Below are positions 9,901 to 21,000 of a stretch of DNA of 64,000 bases, piece by piece. Source of the DNA: Capitulum mitella. Its lineage: Eukaryota; Arthropoda; Thecostraca; Pollicipedomorpha; Pollicipedidae. Position 1 is the stretch's first letter. Each line of letters begins with the position of its first letter. The stretch is from positions 3,105,001-3,169,000 of the forward strand of contig CP099839.1 in assembly GCA_030062745.1 (NCBI GenBank), written 5' to 3'. Under the pieces are notes generated by a model, which was given only the letters and a program-made list of their open reading frames with translations, was not told the DNA's origin and did no database searches. The position numbers and the translations under genes are program-made.

Positions 9901-12900
9901 AGGATGTATGCTGCCCAGAGAGAACAGTGCAGGTATGCAGGTTCATTGTTGTCTGGTAGATATTGTGCGAATCGATTATAGCCCCTGACTGCATCTCAAG
10001 CCATCCGCGGTTTTTTGCCGTCCTGTTTGTTTTGGCGAGCAGTTTTCTGAAAAATGAAATCTTATTCATGGTATGTTTATAAAATGAGTGCATAGTGTGC
10101 TCATTTTTTCAGTGCGACGTTTTTCTTTCCAGTTCCCCCGAAGCATCTACGCAATCTTGGCTGCTTCTGACGCTGAACGACACAGCACTCCAAGGTTCGC
10201 AAAGTAAAATATCGCGTCGGAAAACAACCTCTAGTGAATGATGTTTATGCCTGCAGAGGTTTCTATGACGACCTAGCTCATCACCCACTTATGTCTGACC
10301 GTGTACCTACTGGTTCACTTGCGAGCAAATCGCACCCCTCTGACCATGTTTAATCTTCTCAGGTGACCACGGGGTTGAAGAATTCTATCGACCATGTTGA
10401 ACCACAACAGGCAAGTGCATTTGCATCTTATCTTCTTTGAGGGGCCGGTTTTGCGCACGTGGATGCTGGTATTCTATTGTGCTTCGCGTCGGCCCAACAG
10501 TAATTCCTGGTACGATCGCTGGCTTTTTACCAAAGAAGCTTGATCAGAACGGAAACATTGTCACAGTTGTTGAAGGCTTCTTGCAGCAAAAAAAGTTGTC
10601 GGTTTCATTATTGCAGCTATTTGTCTTGTTCTTGTGAACGTTTTAGGACAGGGCTGACTGCCCTCCCCTGTCACGAGATGGCAGGCATGCATGACTTGAG
10701 CATTGAAATTGATAGATCGGCGTGGTCCTACTTTTTGGTCATTGTTGGGAATCTCTTAAGGGGAGTGTGCTGAATTCATACCCTGGCGGAACGGGACGTC
10801 TCTCATTCCACAATCCTCCGGCATCGTCACTGTCAACCTTGTAACGAACCCTTCTGACATTGCAGAGTGTCCCAGATCGTCGCGTCTGCGCTGTCTGTCC
10901 GCCGACAAGCCCAGAATGATGCATACGTAAGCGCTCCTTTGTAGTCCTGTGGAGGGGAACAGAACGAAAACCCATGTATTGCGTCTCGGGGTAGTTTGTG
11001 TGAATGATTTCAGATTGCTGCCTTCGGCAAAAGTGTTCTGTGTCACGTATTCACTAGAACAGTGAAAATTGTTTGCCCCATCGGTGCGGTTAATGTAGGG
11101 CCGGTTTTGCGCGCGCAGATGCTAGTAATCTGTTGTGCTTCGCGTCGGCCCCACAGTGATTCCTGGTCTGATACCGCATTTTCACCGATGAAAGTGCTTT
11201 CAGAATGGAGATATTGCTACACGTTGGGAGTCGGTTTTTCGGTGCAAAGATGTGGATTTGCCGTTGCCGATTATATGATTTTTTTCTTTGCAGTGGTTCG
11301 TTCAAGGGAATGTGCCGTCTTATTCGAGTTTTCAAAAGTATATTCGGCTTGTCGCTGATGACTTTTTCAAAACTTTAAAGAACAACATAAGAATGTTCAA
11401 CCAGAAACTGCCTCCTGACGTCACCCATGTCAGGAGGCGTCACGGACATGTCGCAGTGTGGGTCTTAACATCCACTGGCCTGTCCCCGCTCGTGTCGTCT
11501 CACGCGATAACTGACAGCAGGACATCCGTGACACATGGGGAGACTCGTAGGAAATCTGGGAAGCCGTGAAAGCTGGAAATCCGGAGTTTTTGAGCGAACG
11601 GTACATCGGGAATAAATGTCTAAGACTTCAAGTTACGGTTAAGCTTTGCCGGTCCAAAGCATGTTGAATGTGGGAGATTTCCAGTAAATGGGCGCCGTAT
11701 GACCACGAAGTCGTTGTGCCCATGAACCCCAATAATCTGTTAAGTCCCAGTAATAAAGATCGTCGGGTCATTGGTTTCAGCATCAACATTGAAAGTCGCA
11801 TTTATGGTTTGATGTAGTTGCTGCTGGTGGGGCGTCTATTAATATTAGTAATATTAATAGAGGTATTAAATATTACTATTAATGTTAGTAGAAAGGGTAT
11901 AGATGTTACCATGTTAGCGAGCTTTTTACCAGTGTGTCTTTTCCCTGCGTAGTGGCCTGATCAGAGTGTGTCTCTCTGCAGGATCATCGTGAAATCTGCT
12001 CTCCGCTGCAGTCGCGGTCATCCTCAACGTTCTCAGTACTTTATTGCGTTAAAGGTGTGTTTTCAACACAGTGTCTGCGCCGAATGTGCGTTTTCTGACG
12101 CTTGATCGTAATATGATGCTTATGTATGCTGAGGTTTCCATGACGACTTAGCTCATCACCCACTTTTGTCTGATGGTCAAGGGAGTTAACGATGTCCGTG
12201 ATTTTATACAAATATGACATCTTTTAACCTTTTGCAGATTCGAGGTGAACAGAAAGTGCGTCGATCTCCTCCGAGATGATGTTGAAGTGCATTTGCGTCT
12301 GGTACTGCCAAACTTTGGGCAACATGACAGCACCCCAGGTTCGTCTCTTTATTTCTGGTCTGTTTCTGAAGTGAGATGATTTTGAATGCGTCACCAGGAA
12401 TTCCTCCTTGGGCAGGAGTGTGGTGTCCCAAGGTTGTGTACCTTGGCGTGGCTTCAGTCGTTCTGTGTTCTACAGTTCGGCAGCTGCCCGCACCGCACGC
12501 CGGCCCTAGAATAATCCGCGTCATAGTACCAGAATGTCAACCAGACTTCTTGGCCTCCGAATATCGGGACATGATTTGTCATAGTGTCATCCAGTCGTCA
12601 CCGATCATGTTGTTTCGGTAAATGTGTCGAGGCGCAGGGTGGGCCACACTCAGGACATTCAGTTCCATTGTACTCGGCTGATTACGTCAGGGTTACTGAA
12701 CACTCGTTCAAAGTTCAACTGTCGGTTAGCTGAGTCAGATTGCTTCCGAGCGTGCGTACGTACGTGGGTTTCTGCTGCTCTCGACGGCCATGGAAGGACT
12801 GCGTAAATATAGTTTGACTGATATGGATGTGTTTCGGCAAAGGTAGTGCGTATTCTAAGGACCGAAAAGGCGAAGATGAACATCCCAGGTTGGGTAAGGG

Positions 12901-13293
12901 GTGTGTGTATAAATCGCACAACCTGCATTCGTATTGTCGGTAATAAAATATACTGTATACTTGCAGCATACGTAGGGTGCGACGGATCAGGTTAACAGGG
13001 TAGAGATCCAAAATCTGTGGGGTAAAGCAGGTCCCACCGTAGCTCACGCAGAGTCATCACCGTGCAGAGTCGGTGAATGAGTGCCTAGGAGGTGGACTAA
13101 TTCATATCCCTGTTGCAGAAATCCCGAAACGGAGGCCCGGCCTACAACGGATGGACTGACGTCGCCCGTCGCACCGGAGCTCCCTCCCGAGTCGAGAGGG
13201 ACACCGTTCCCGAAACGATCCGGGCCCATCGTTGTTAATGACGAAACAGCCACGGGTGCCAGGACGACAGCACCCCGGAGCGGGAGCTGTTGA
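6999..13293 (+). CDS. Uncharacterised multi-exon protein
   Basis: I do not recognise the product. Exons with good splice sites and open frames: 6999-7035 (MEQTSELLLLDE), 7238-7270, 7581-7625 (ASEGIIFKVEP), 8721-8821 (KFGHSKFSAIIRHTVCYEAN), 8929-8968, 9863-9932, 10133-10194, 10363-~10400, 10866-10926 (VSQIVASALSVRRQAQNDAY), 11294-11337, 11982-12056 (SQYFIALK), 12238-12338 (VDLLRDDVEVHLRLVLPNFG), 12476-12617 and 13119-13293 with stop TGA. Phases agree from the first to the 10133 exon, and again from 10866 to the end. The 10133 and 10363 exons would instead end the protein at 10400 (GVEEFYRPC-stop), while joining 9932 directly to 10866 keeps frame, so two isoforms are possible. The 12056 donor (GGT|GTGTTT) is weak but required by phase. 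The C-terminal ~60 residues are Pro/Thr-rich. No membrane segment or known domain is evident. Confidence 0.6.
10238..12173 (+). repeat. Two families of short dispersed repeats in the introns of the uncharacterised gene
   Basis: Segments 10238-10298 and 12113-12173 share about 85% identity (GGTTTCYATGACGACYTAGC core). Segments 10440-10511 and 11097-11168 also match at about 85% (GCTTCGCGTCGGCCC core). The order of the two families is swapped, so this is not one simple duplication. None overlaps a supported exon. Confidence 0.7.
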
Positions 13294-13331
13294 CAGTGTC
13301 AGTTGGACCTGTTTGGAGCGGTGAGCAGTGC

Positions 13332-13337
13332 AATAAA
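13332..13337 (+). promoter_or_regulatory. Poly(A) signal AATAAA of the uncharacterised gene
   Basis: A canonical hexamer lies 38 bases after the TGA at 13291-13293. A second AATAAA follows at about 13437. This supports 13119-13293 as the terminal coding exon. Confidence 0.6.
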
Positions 13338-13585
13338 TGCCGGGCACTGCTGTTTTCCATGGGACCATGGCGGGTTCCTGGTCCATGATAAAAATGTAGC
13401 GCTGGCGTGTATTGAGCTATGTAGAGAAAATGGTCAAATAAACAAAGGGAACCAGGCCGCTGAACGTAACTGAATGGAAGGTTGTGAACGGGATTTGAGG
13501 AAGACAAAAAGTTGACAACAGCATGTAGGAGGTGGTACACTAGGAAAAGAAAAGCGCTTAAGTATGGGTCCATTGGGTCATACAC

Positions 13586-13891
13586 TCAGCATAATTGTAT
13601 ATCAGATTGATTCCTGCACAACACTCGCGATTGTTCGTAATTTGCCACGGAACGTGTGACAAATTGCATAACGCCCAAAGCAGGCTGCCCGATTTGTACT
13701 GAGAGGTCGTAGGAAAATTGTACCAGGTCTTCCACCAGAGAAAAGCGGATAAGCTTGCCCTTGCGGTAGTAACCCACCGGCAAGTATGCTGCCGCACCGC
13801 CAATGAGGGCGGCTGTTTGGGCAGAGATCGTAAAAGTTGACACTTTGCCACCGACCTGAGATTGCGGGCCTCTGGCTCCAACTGAACTCAA
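13586..13891 (-). CDS. Unidentified open reading frame, doubtful
   Basis: A 101-codon frame contains a plausible mixed sequence (ISAQTAALIGGAAAYLPVGY, then LVEDLVQFSYDLSVQIGQ). It has no recognised domain, and another frame on the same strand is also open here. It could be an exon of an unseen minus-strand gene, a transposon remnant or chance. Confidence 0.2.
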   Translation of the reverse strand: MSSVGARGPQSQVGGKVSTFTISAQTAALIGGAAAYLPVGYYRKGKLIRFSLVEDLVQFSYDLSVQIGQPALGVMQFVTRSVANYEQSRVLCRNQSDIQLC

Positions 13892-13959
13892 AGCTTTAGA
13901 ACAGCGAGATATGCGGCTGGAATCCGGGTGAATTCATAAAGGAGCCTTTCCGCTCTTCT

Positions 13960-14205
13960 CATGATGCAAGAGCATCATGGGTCAACCTCCATCCCTGATC
14001 ACATGTGTCCCGGTAAGTTTTCCTCTGTAACCATGGGAAGCACATATCATCATGAGGAAATGCCAGGCGACTTGTTAGCCTTGACCTGGATTCGTTCATC
14101 ATGGGAAGAGGCAGGACGACTTTTTAGCCCTGACCCGGATTCGAACCAGAGGCCCCGGAATAATTACCCGGCAACTTAATCACTAGACCACTTTGGCTGC
14201 GCGAT
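13960..14205 (-). mobile_element. tRNA-derived SINE
   Basis: Read on the minus strand from ~14201, GTGGTCTAGTGATTAAG resembles a pol III A box. About 40 bases later GGTTCGAATCCGGG (complement of 14134-14147) is a perfect B box. The tRNA-like head is followed by an unrelated body in which the motif ..TCATGATGA.. recurs. No intact cloverleaf forms, so a functional tRNA is unlikely. Confidence 0.65.
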
Positions 14206-15844
14206 GCTACGTGGTCGTAATACAGCCGCGCAAACTGAGGTCACGATTTTCAAATTTAAACCCATTATGTGAACTAGTAAACAGCAGCAGGAACCTGCTC
14301 AGGTGGTTCAAAAGACAATGACTTCGTAAGACGCCTCAAGTACTGTTATCATGCACTGGCGTCCGGATTCACTTGTTCTGTCCCTCCACGTTGCCAAGGC
14401 AACAAGTGTTACAAATCAACGACAGCGACAAGATTCCAGGTCTCTGATGTTTCTAGGCTTGTTCTGGTGCTCTAGGGTTTGGGGCGCGTGAAATCGGCCG
14501 TTGTACCAAGTACCATGTACCACGTACCAAGCTTTTCCGTGATTGAGCGTATGATTTTTTTTAGGGGGGGGGGAGCTCAGTTAGAACCGAAATGGTACGA
14601 AAACACGTGCTGGGAAGATGATGCGCAATGGGTTTCACTAAAAGGATGCGGGCCTGGGGGAGGTGGCCGCCCCTGGCTGCGCTGGTGCTCTGAATCGACT
14701 CGTTAATTCTGCACTGACGTCATGAATAAGAATCAGAAACGATTCAGCTGAGAACCGCAGGGAATCAGAATCAGGAATAAATCGCAGACATTTTATTCAG
14801 TCATTGAATTGTCATCTGAATCCATTCGCCTACCGACGCGAGCCTTAAATCGGAATTGATTTACAGCTTAACCCTCACCGGACGGGAAGAATTTTCATTC
14901 GCATCGGTGACGATGGAGGTGAAGGGCAGTAAGCACCCTTCCTCACCATTTGGCCCCTAACTGAGCAGCTAACGCCACAGGTTAAAAATCAATCGATAGC
15001 TATATGCCAAAGGAATCCAGCAGTACACCGTTCGACGACCAACCAAAGGCCAACCAGTGACCTAGGCCAAGTTGAATCATGCTGTTAACCTAAAATTGGT
15101 TTTCCGGAATAAAACGGCGCATTTGGAGCTACATAGGTTTGAAAAAGTCCCCTGCACCATATTCAGTGCCAAAAATTAGAACACGGACGTTCTTAGGTCG
15201 GAAAAGTCATTTGAGGTCACTGACCTCATTTGGCCTTGAAAAGGTCATTGGCATCTAGTGACCCGTTTGCATGTGGACATTCTGAAGCGATTTCAGGCCG
15301 TCATCTGCCTTTTATGAATACCTAATGTTCTTCAACAGTAAAACACGACATTCGGCGCAAAAATCGACCTGCAAACCCTCAGTAATGACGTATAGCTCGG
15401 TGACCTGAGATGCCGTGGTGTCACTTTTCAGAACCTGTACAATGAATGTATCGTCAGGTATGCCGAATTTCACTGCACTGTCGTGCGCCGTATTGCCGTG
15501 TCCCGAAAACACTGCTGAGGGACGTTTGTGAAATTAACCCGCCCCTCGTCTGTCGAGGGTTAATTTAGTCCGTAAACCGATTTACTTGTTTGTTTCGTTC
15601 ACAAATTCACGATCATTTGTTTCGCCGTATCTGCAACGCAACCTCTGAGACTTGTCGTCAAGTTCGGAGCCCATTTGAATTTACCTGCGACGTACTTCCG
15701 TGAAAGCAAAAATTGTCTATGCCGCGCAACAAATGACTAATTGGGTTCTAACTCATTCCCAAGGTTGTACGGCTTCCGAAGTGATAGTCATTTTGGAGCG
15801 CGATAGCGGCATTGGCTGAGAGGTGAAGGTTTCATTGAGATAAT

Positions 15845-16080
15845 CCTCCTCATTCGTTGAGTGGATAGCCTTCTACGCATAATAGCAAGCTTGTGGGTTC
15901 GAATCTCGACGCCGCCAGCTCTCGATCTTTGACACGTGCGATGTGGATTGGGCGCCGGACGTTAAGCCTAAGGGGCTTACCCTAACCCAAAACCGACCAG
16001 CCAACCACTTAGGCGGGCTCCGTCCACAAAGCTGAGGTAGTCCAGCAGTGAATGAGCCGTGGAACAAGGTCTGCTGTCTA
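15845..16080 (+). mobile_element. tRNA-derived SINE
   Basis: GTTGAGTGGATAGCC at ~15857 (A-box-like) and GGGTTCGAATCTC at 15895-15907 (perfect B box) are spaced as in a tRNA head. A ~170-bp body rich in AACC/GGTT motifs follows. It differs from the SINE at 13960-14205. Confidence 0.6.
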
Positions 16081-18079
16081 GGATGGGGTGCAGGTGATGT
16101 CAAAATGCATTGTGGGTTAACCGTAAGAGAAGCAGGGGCCATTTTGGAATGGAAAAAGTGGGGTGGGGGACAGTTTATCAGATTTTGAATGCATGTCACT
16201 TGCTAGACTTTGCATCACAAGTAGCAAATGGCTGGCAGCACAGTAAAATTAAGTTTTCTTTTGGAAAGCTTGTGATGAGTAGAGCTAAAAAAACCAGCCT
16301 CATTTTTATTTTTGGATAACCTGTAAGCCATCAGTCCCTGTACCTGTTTCCTCATAGCCAATTGCATGGAAACAGAGCAGTGGCATGTGTCTCAAAGGTT
16401 ACAATTGATAAAGTTAAGGTAAAGGCACTGACAAGGTAAAAATCTGCAGATCCCAATATATATCTAATTTCTCTTGTTTGTTTAGTATTTACATGACAAC
16501 ATTGGGTTAAAGGTACTGTATTATTCACCCATTGCACTGTTGATGTAAGTCCTGAATGCTGGATGGAATGAACAGGGACCAGTTTTAAGGTTCCTTTACT
16601 TTGGCAACATATGATGTAACAAGTGATATATCTTGATACTAGTGATCATTGTGATGGCTTGCTTTGCTTAAATTTTGGAAAAATCCATTAGGTATCAATC
16701 TACACAACTGGTGAGGCCTTATTTCCAAAATACCTTTGATTTCTAATATGCACAATTTTTTCATCTTTTTAAATTCTTCAGAATTATGTACAACTTTGAG
16801 AATGGATTCTGTATTTCCTGTCCATTCCAGGTCATTCTGCCACCAGTTTTGACAATGGTGCATTTTGACTCCTAACAGTCATTGGTGACCTGACCTCAAG
16901 GTCAGTGGTTTGAAACCATTGATAATTTGCATAGTGACCATGGCTAAGTGTCTGCATCACCTCACACTCAAAATGTTTCAGAGATTTTCTAAAAAAAACA
17001 ATATGTCTTGAAAATGGGGTTAACCTTAGGTCATTGACCTGCATGTTTCTGAAAGATCTCACGTGCCAGATTTGTTGCATCAACAAGGTCTGCAATCCTC
17101 AGAAGTTTTATTATGATATGTTTTGCGGAAAAGTTACTGGGCACTAAACTTTTCTGAACATTGGTCCACTTGATCTGGCATAGCTCAGATGTCTGACTGG
17201 ACTTGAGGTCAAAACTTTGATGCAAGATACAAAAATGGCCAAGTAAAAGCTACACAAACCTAGTAGCATTGCATTTGTTCATTCTCTCGCAACCTTAAAA
17301 AACCTTGGGTGGCAGTCACCTGCCCCCTAGTCAGAGCTGGATTAATATTGATTTGGCATTGCTGGCAATGACCAGCATGAAAATACCATGTTTCAGAGCA
17401 TTTTTTTCTTCTGTGGAATGTTGGTGTTTCCCAGCTTGACAACACTGCAATAGTGTGTTGTATGGTGTGGATATGAGTACATTGTAATTCCAGTTTCATG
17501 ATTATTTGGGGAATGAGGAAAGTGTTTGGTAAGCAAGAAAGAGGATAGAGTATCATTTAGAATGGTGATAGTCATATACAAGATATCATCCCAGATAACA
17601 CCATGCCTTATGAGCAAATCCTTCATCTAACATCTGTTGGATGTCCAAAGTTTTGGTGTTGTCTGGATCATTGTTCATTGGTGTGGTGTGCACTCCCAAA
17701 AACCCCTGAGTTTTATCCACGTCAGAGCCTTGTATTCTGTTCGGTTTCTATCAAAATTGCACTGGACTTCTACTTGATGTCTTAGGTTTGAATAATCTAG
17801 TGTGGGAGGCATTATTCAGCTTCTCATGCTGGTCTGTTTGAGGAGTAGACAGAAGTCACATTGATAGGTTGATATTTTCAGAAAGGCATTGGTTTCATAT
17901 TCATTTCCCCTCTAATACAGTGGTATCCTCTGATTCTGATCAGTGATTTAATAGAAATATTCTCCATTTTTGTTTTTAATGTTATTATCTTTTGCAGATT
18001 TCCCAGCATTTTCAGTGATAAAAGAAGAAAAACTGCAATGTTCTGCTGCTTATGCTGAAAGTAATGGTTAACTATACTC

Positions 18080-21000
18080 ATGAATGAGCGGGAAGTGAGT
18101 AAAGTTGCCTTTTGCTCTGCAGTCTTTGCTGGATTTGCATATGTTGGCTATACTTTGTTCAGACAACAGATTGGGAGGAAGAAGCATTCAAAAAAAGGTG
18201 AGCCTTCTTTCATTTGAATGCTTAGTAGAATCGTGCTGCTACATATGTAGTTTGCATTATCTATAGATGTCTATAGATCACATCTATATACAAATGGGGG
18301 AGGGGCATGTGGTACCCCTTGCCCAATGCATATGTAAACTGATGTCTGTAGCCTCCCCATCAGAAGCAAAAGGTGTGGAACATACCCATCTAACAGGTAT
18401 GTCGTTTGCATTGTTATATATGAATCCTGTTGTCATAGGTATTCAGTTCAAGAGCCACATGTTGCCTTTTGCTGAGTTGCACAATGACAGGAGATATGTG
18501 AATGTGTTCACTGCATTGTTACCTTGTTTGAAATATAACACAGGCGTTGCAAAATCATTGCTGCAATGAATGTCCTCGAATGCAATTCTGTACGTGACGC
18601 GACAGCTGTGCTTCTGGCCACGAGGCCCCTGCAGACCACGGCGTGACGGCCGGCCCCGTTTCAGATGAGAAGAAGGGCGTGTATCTGCGCCGACTGTCGC
18701 AGACGACGCAAACCGATCTGATGCTGGCCGAGCTGGACGGCGAGCGCGGCACCATCGCCGTCAAGCCGCGCTCCGTCCAGGAGCGCATCCGGCAGCTGAA
18801 CCTGCAGGCGCGCCAGTTCGCCGACACCGTGCTGGCCATCCAGACGCAGGAGACGGCCGCGCGCCGGCCCCACTTCCGCAGCTCGCAGGTGCGGCCCGGC
18901 GGGCCGGAGCGGCGCCGCCGCCGCCGCTGCTGCGCGACGGGAGGACGGGGCCGGCCGGGCGGGCAGCTGCAGTTGAGATGTCGTCTCAGTGCCACTTTGT
19001 GTTGCGGTGGTGATGCGAGGAGCATAAGAGCAGCCAAAAAGTGTGTGAGGGGGGGGGGGGGGCAAAGGCGTTTTCTCCGTAGGACTAATTTTATGTTTTC
19101 AGATGTGTGTGTATATGTCTGAGGCATTTTCCTTTTCCCAACTCCTGCATCTGTGAATGATGCTGTGCTGGCTGGAGTGATGTGCGTTGTGGGTTGATGG
19201 GAGGAGGTGCCAGAAACTGGGGCTCTGTTGTAGACGAGCTGAATTGATTCGGCCGGTCGCGCCCGAGTGCCAAGCCGTGACACTCGCCCTCCCCGACAGT
19301 GCACGCCCTGGAGCTCGCCGCGCATCCTCTCGCCGGTCGACATCCAGCTGATGACGTCGTCGCGCTCCAGCGAGCAGCTGGCGTCGCCGCGCGGCCGGGC
19401 GCTGCTCGGCACGCGCCGGCGCCGCCTGACGGGCCCGGCGGCGGTCGGCGACGCCGCTCCGGTCGCCCCGGCGCCCGAGGAGCTCCGCCGTCTGGAGGAC
19501 ATCGTCCGGCAGCCCAGGTGGGCCAGGCCTGGCTGAGGCGGTCTGAGGCGATCTGCTGGGTGGAGGACGTCTGCATGGGGTGACCCAGGAGGGTTCGGTG
19601 GGCCACACCGTTCTGGGGCGGTCCACAGGGTAGAGAACGCCCTACAGGGCGGCCCGGGTGGAGTCTGCTGGGTGTTACCATTCTGGGGCGGCCTACAGGC
19701 TGTAGAACGCTGGTACAGGGCGGCCTGAGTGGACTCGGTGGGCCGTACCGTTCTGTGGCGGTCTACAGGATACAGAACGCCCTCCAGCGCAGCCCAGGTG
19801 GGTTCGGCTGGGTGGTACCGTTCTGGAGGCGGCCTGCAGGCTGTGGAACGCTGGCACAGGACGGCCCGGGTGGGTTCGGTTGGACGGTGTCGTTCTGGGG
19901 CGGTGTTCAGGACGGAGAACGCCAGTACAGGCCGGTATGGAGGGCGTGCCGAATGGATGCGGCTACATCTGTGAAGAGTAACTGTTGGAGCTTTCGGGAG
20001 TTTTAGTGTGGATTGGATTTCTGGTACCTTGGATTTATATGTTGATCGCGTCGTTCTGGCGCACGGCAAAAGACTATAGATGTTGCTGGTGGATTAATAA
20101 ATGCCGCCAATCACTGAAGCGTTTGCTCACGCAAGCGTCCTGTAAATTGTGGTGGTGAGACAACCAGGAAACCATACAAACGTTCTGAATTGTGTGGAAA
20201 TAATTTCGTCTGTCGTTGTGTTTGCAGAGAGCTTGATAAAGAAGAAGCTTCCACCCTAGTAAAACTTGCACGCATCTCGAACGTGGATATAACGAAAAAA
20301 ACTCTAGTCACAATTGCCAACTGCTGTGCTTTCACCGCTAACCAGGTGTGTATTTTGGGCGCTCGTCAGCGTAAGTATAGCGAGGTTTTGTGTTGTAATG
20401 ATCTTTTATGAATGTACCTGTGCGAGTTTCAGCATGCATGTGTGTTGACAAAGGTCAGGTTTGTACGGTGGATAATAGTAATTAAATATGCTCTGCTGTT
20501 GTCACAAGTTTTCTCCTTTTTGTCGCCTGTTTGTCGTAACGCTGTTCTTCACTTACTGTCAACCTAGGTCTGAAGCGCAGTCGTGTCGGAGTCTGTTTCG
20601 CCAGGAGACCCAGATTCCAGGGCCGTCTGACCTGTGTCTGGTGCTTCTCTGTGCAGAGCCTGTTCCGGCGGGAGGGTGTGCTTCCTGTGCTGTCGGCGCA
20701 CCTCCTCCATCCCTGTCCGGAGGTGCAGATCGCCGCGGTGCAAACCGTCAGCAATCTGGCGCTCAACCAGGAGAACCAGGAACAAATGCAGGTGAGATTC
20801 GTTCAGCGTAGCTGCCGGTGTGTGATGCGATTTATGTGTAGTCGTGAATATCTGATCTGATATATGTCTTCAGGGGGCGTTTTTGTTCTTTCATTGTGAT
20901 GCGTGTTGGGAGGGGGGGGGGGCGGAATTTTTAAACTGATCAGCAGGTGGTGGTAGAGTTTGTGGTAGATTACAAACTGCATTGAGTTAGCTGATTGTTA

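Larger units (their letters stand above)
13294..18079. other. Spacer between the uncharacterised gene and ARMC10
   Basis: It holds the 3' UTR of the upstream gene, two tRNA-derived SINEs and, from ~16100, a CpG-poor AT-rich tract leading into ARMC10 exon 1. A minus-strand frame at 13586-13891 is noted separately. The ARMC10 transcription start is probably inside this tract, but I cannot place it. Confidence 0.55.

Noticed and set aside
17150-17225. tRNA-like GGCATAGCTCAGATG
   Set aside because: No B box with a proper TTCGA core and no stems.
18555-20069. 504-codon minus-strand frame
   Set aside because: It is antisense to ARMC10 exons and a 70-bp minisatellite. Its Pro/Thr/Arg-rich periodic sequence reflects repeat and GC content.
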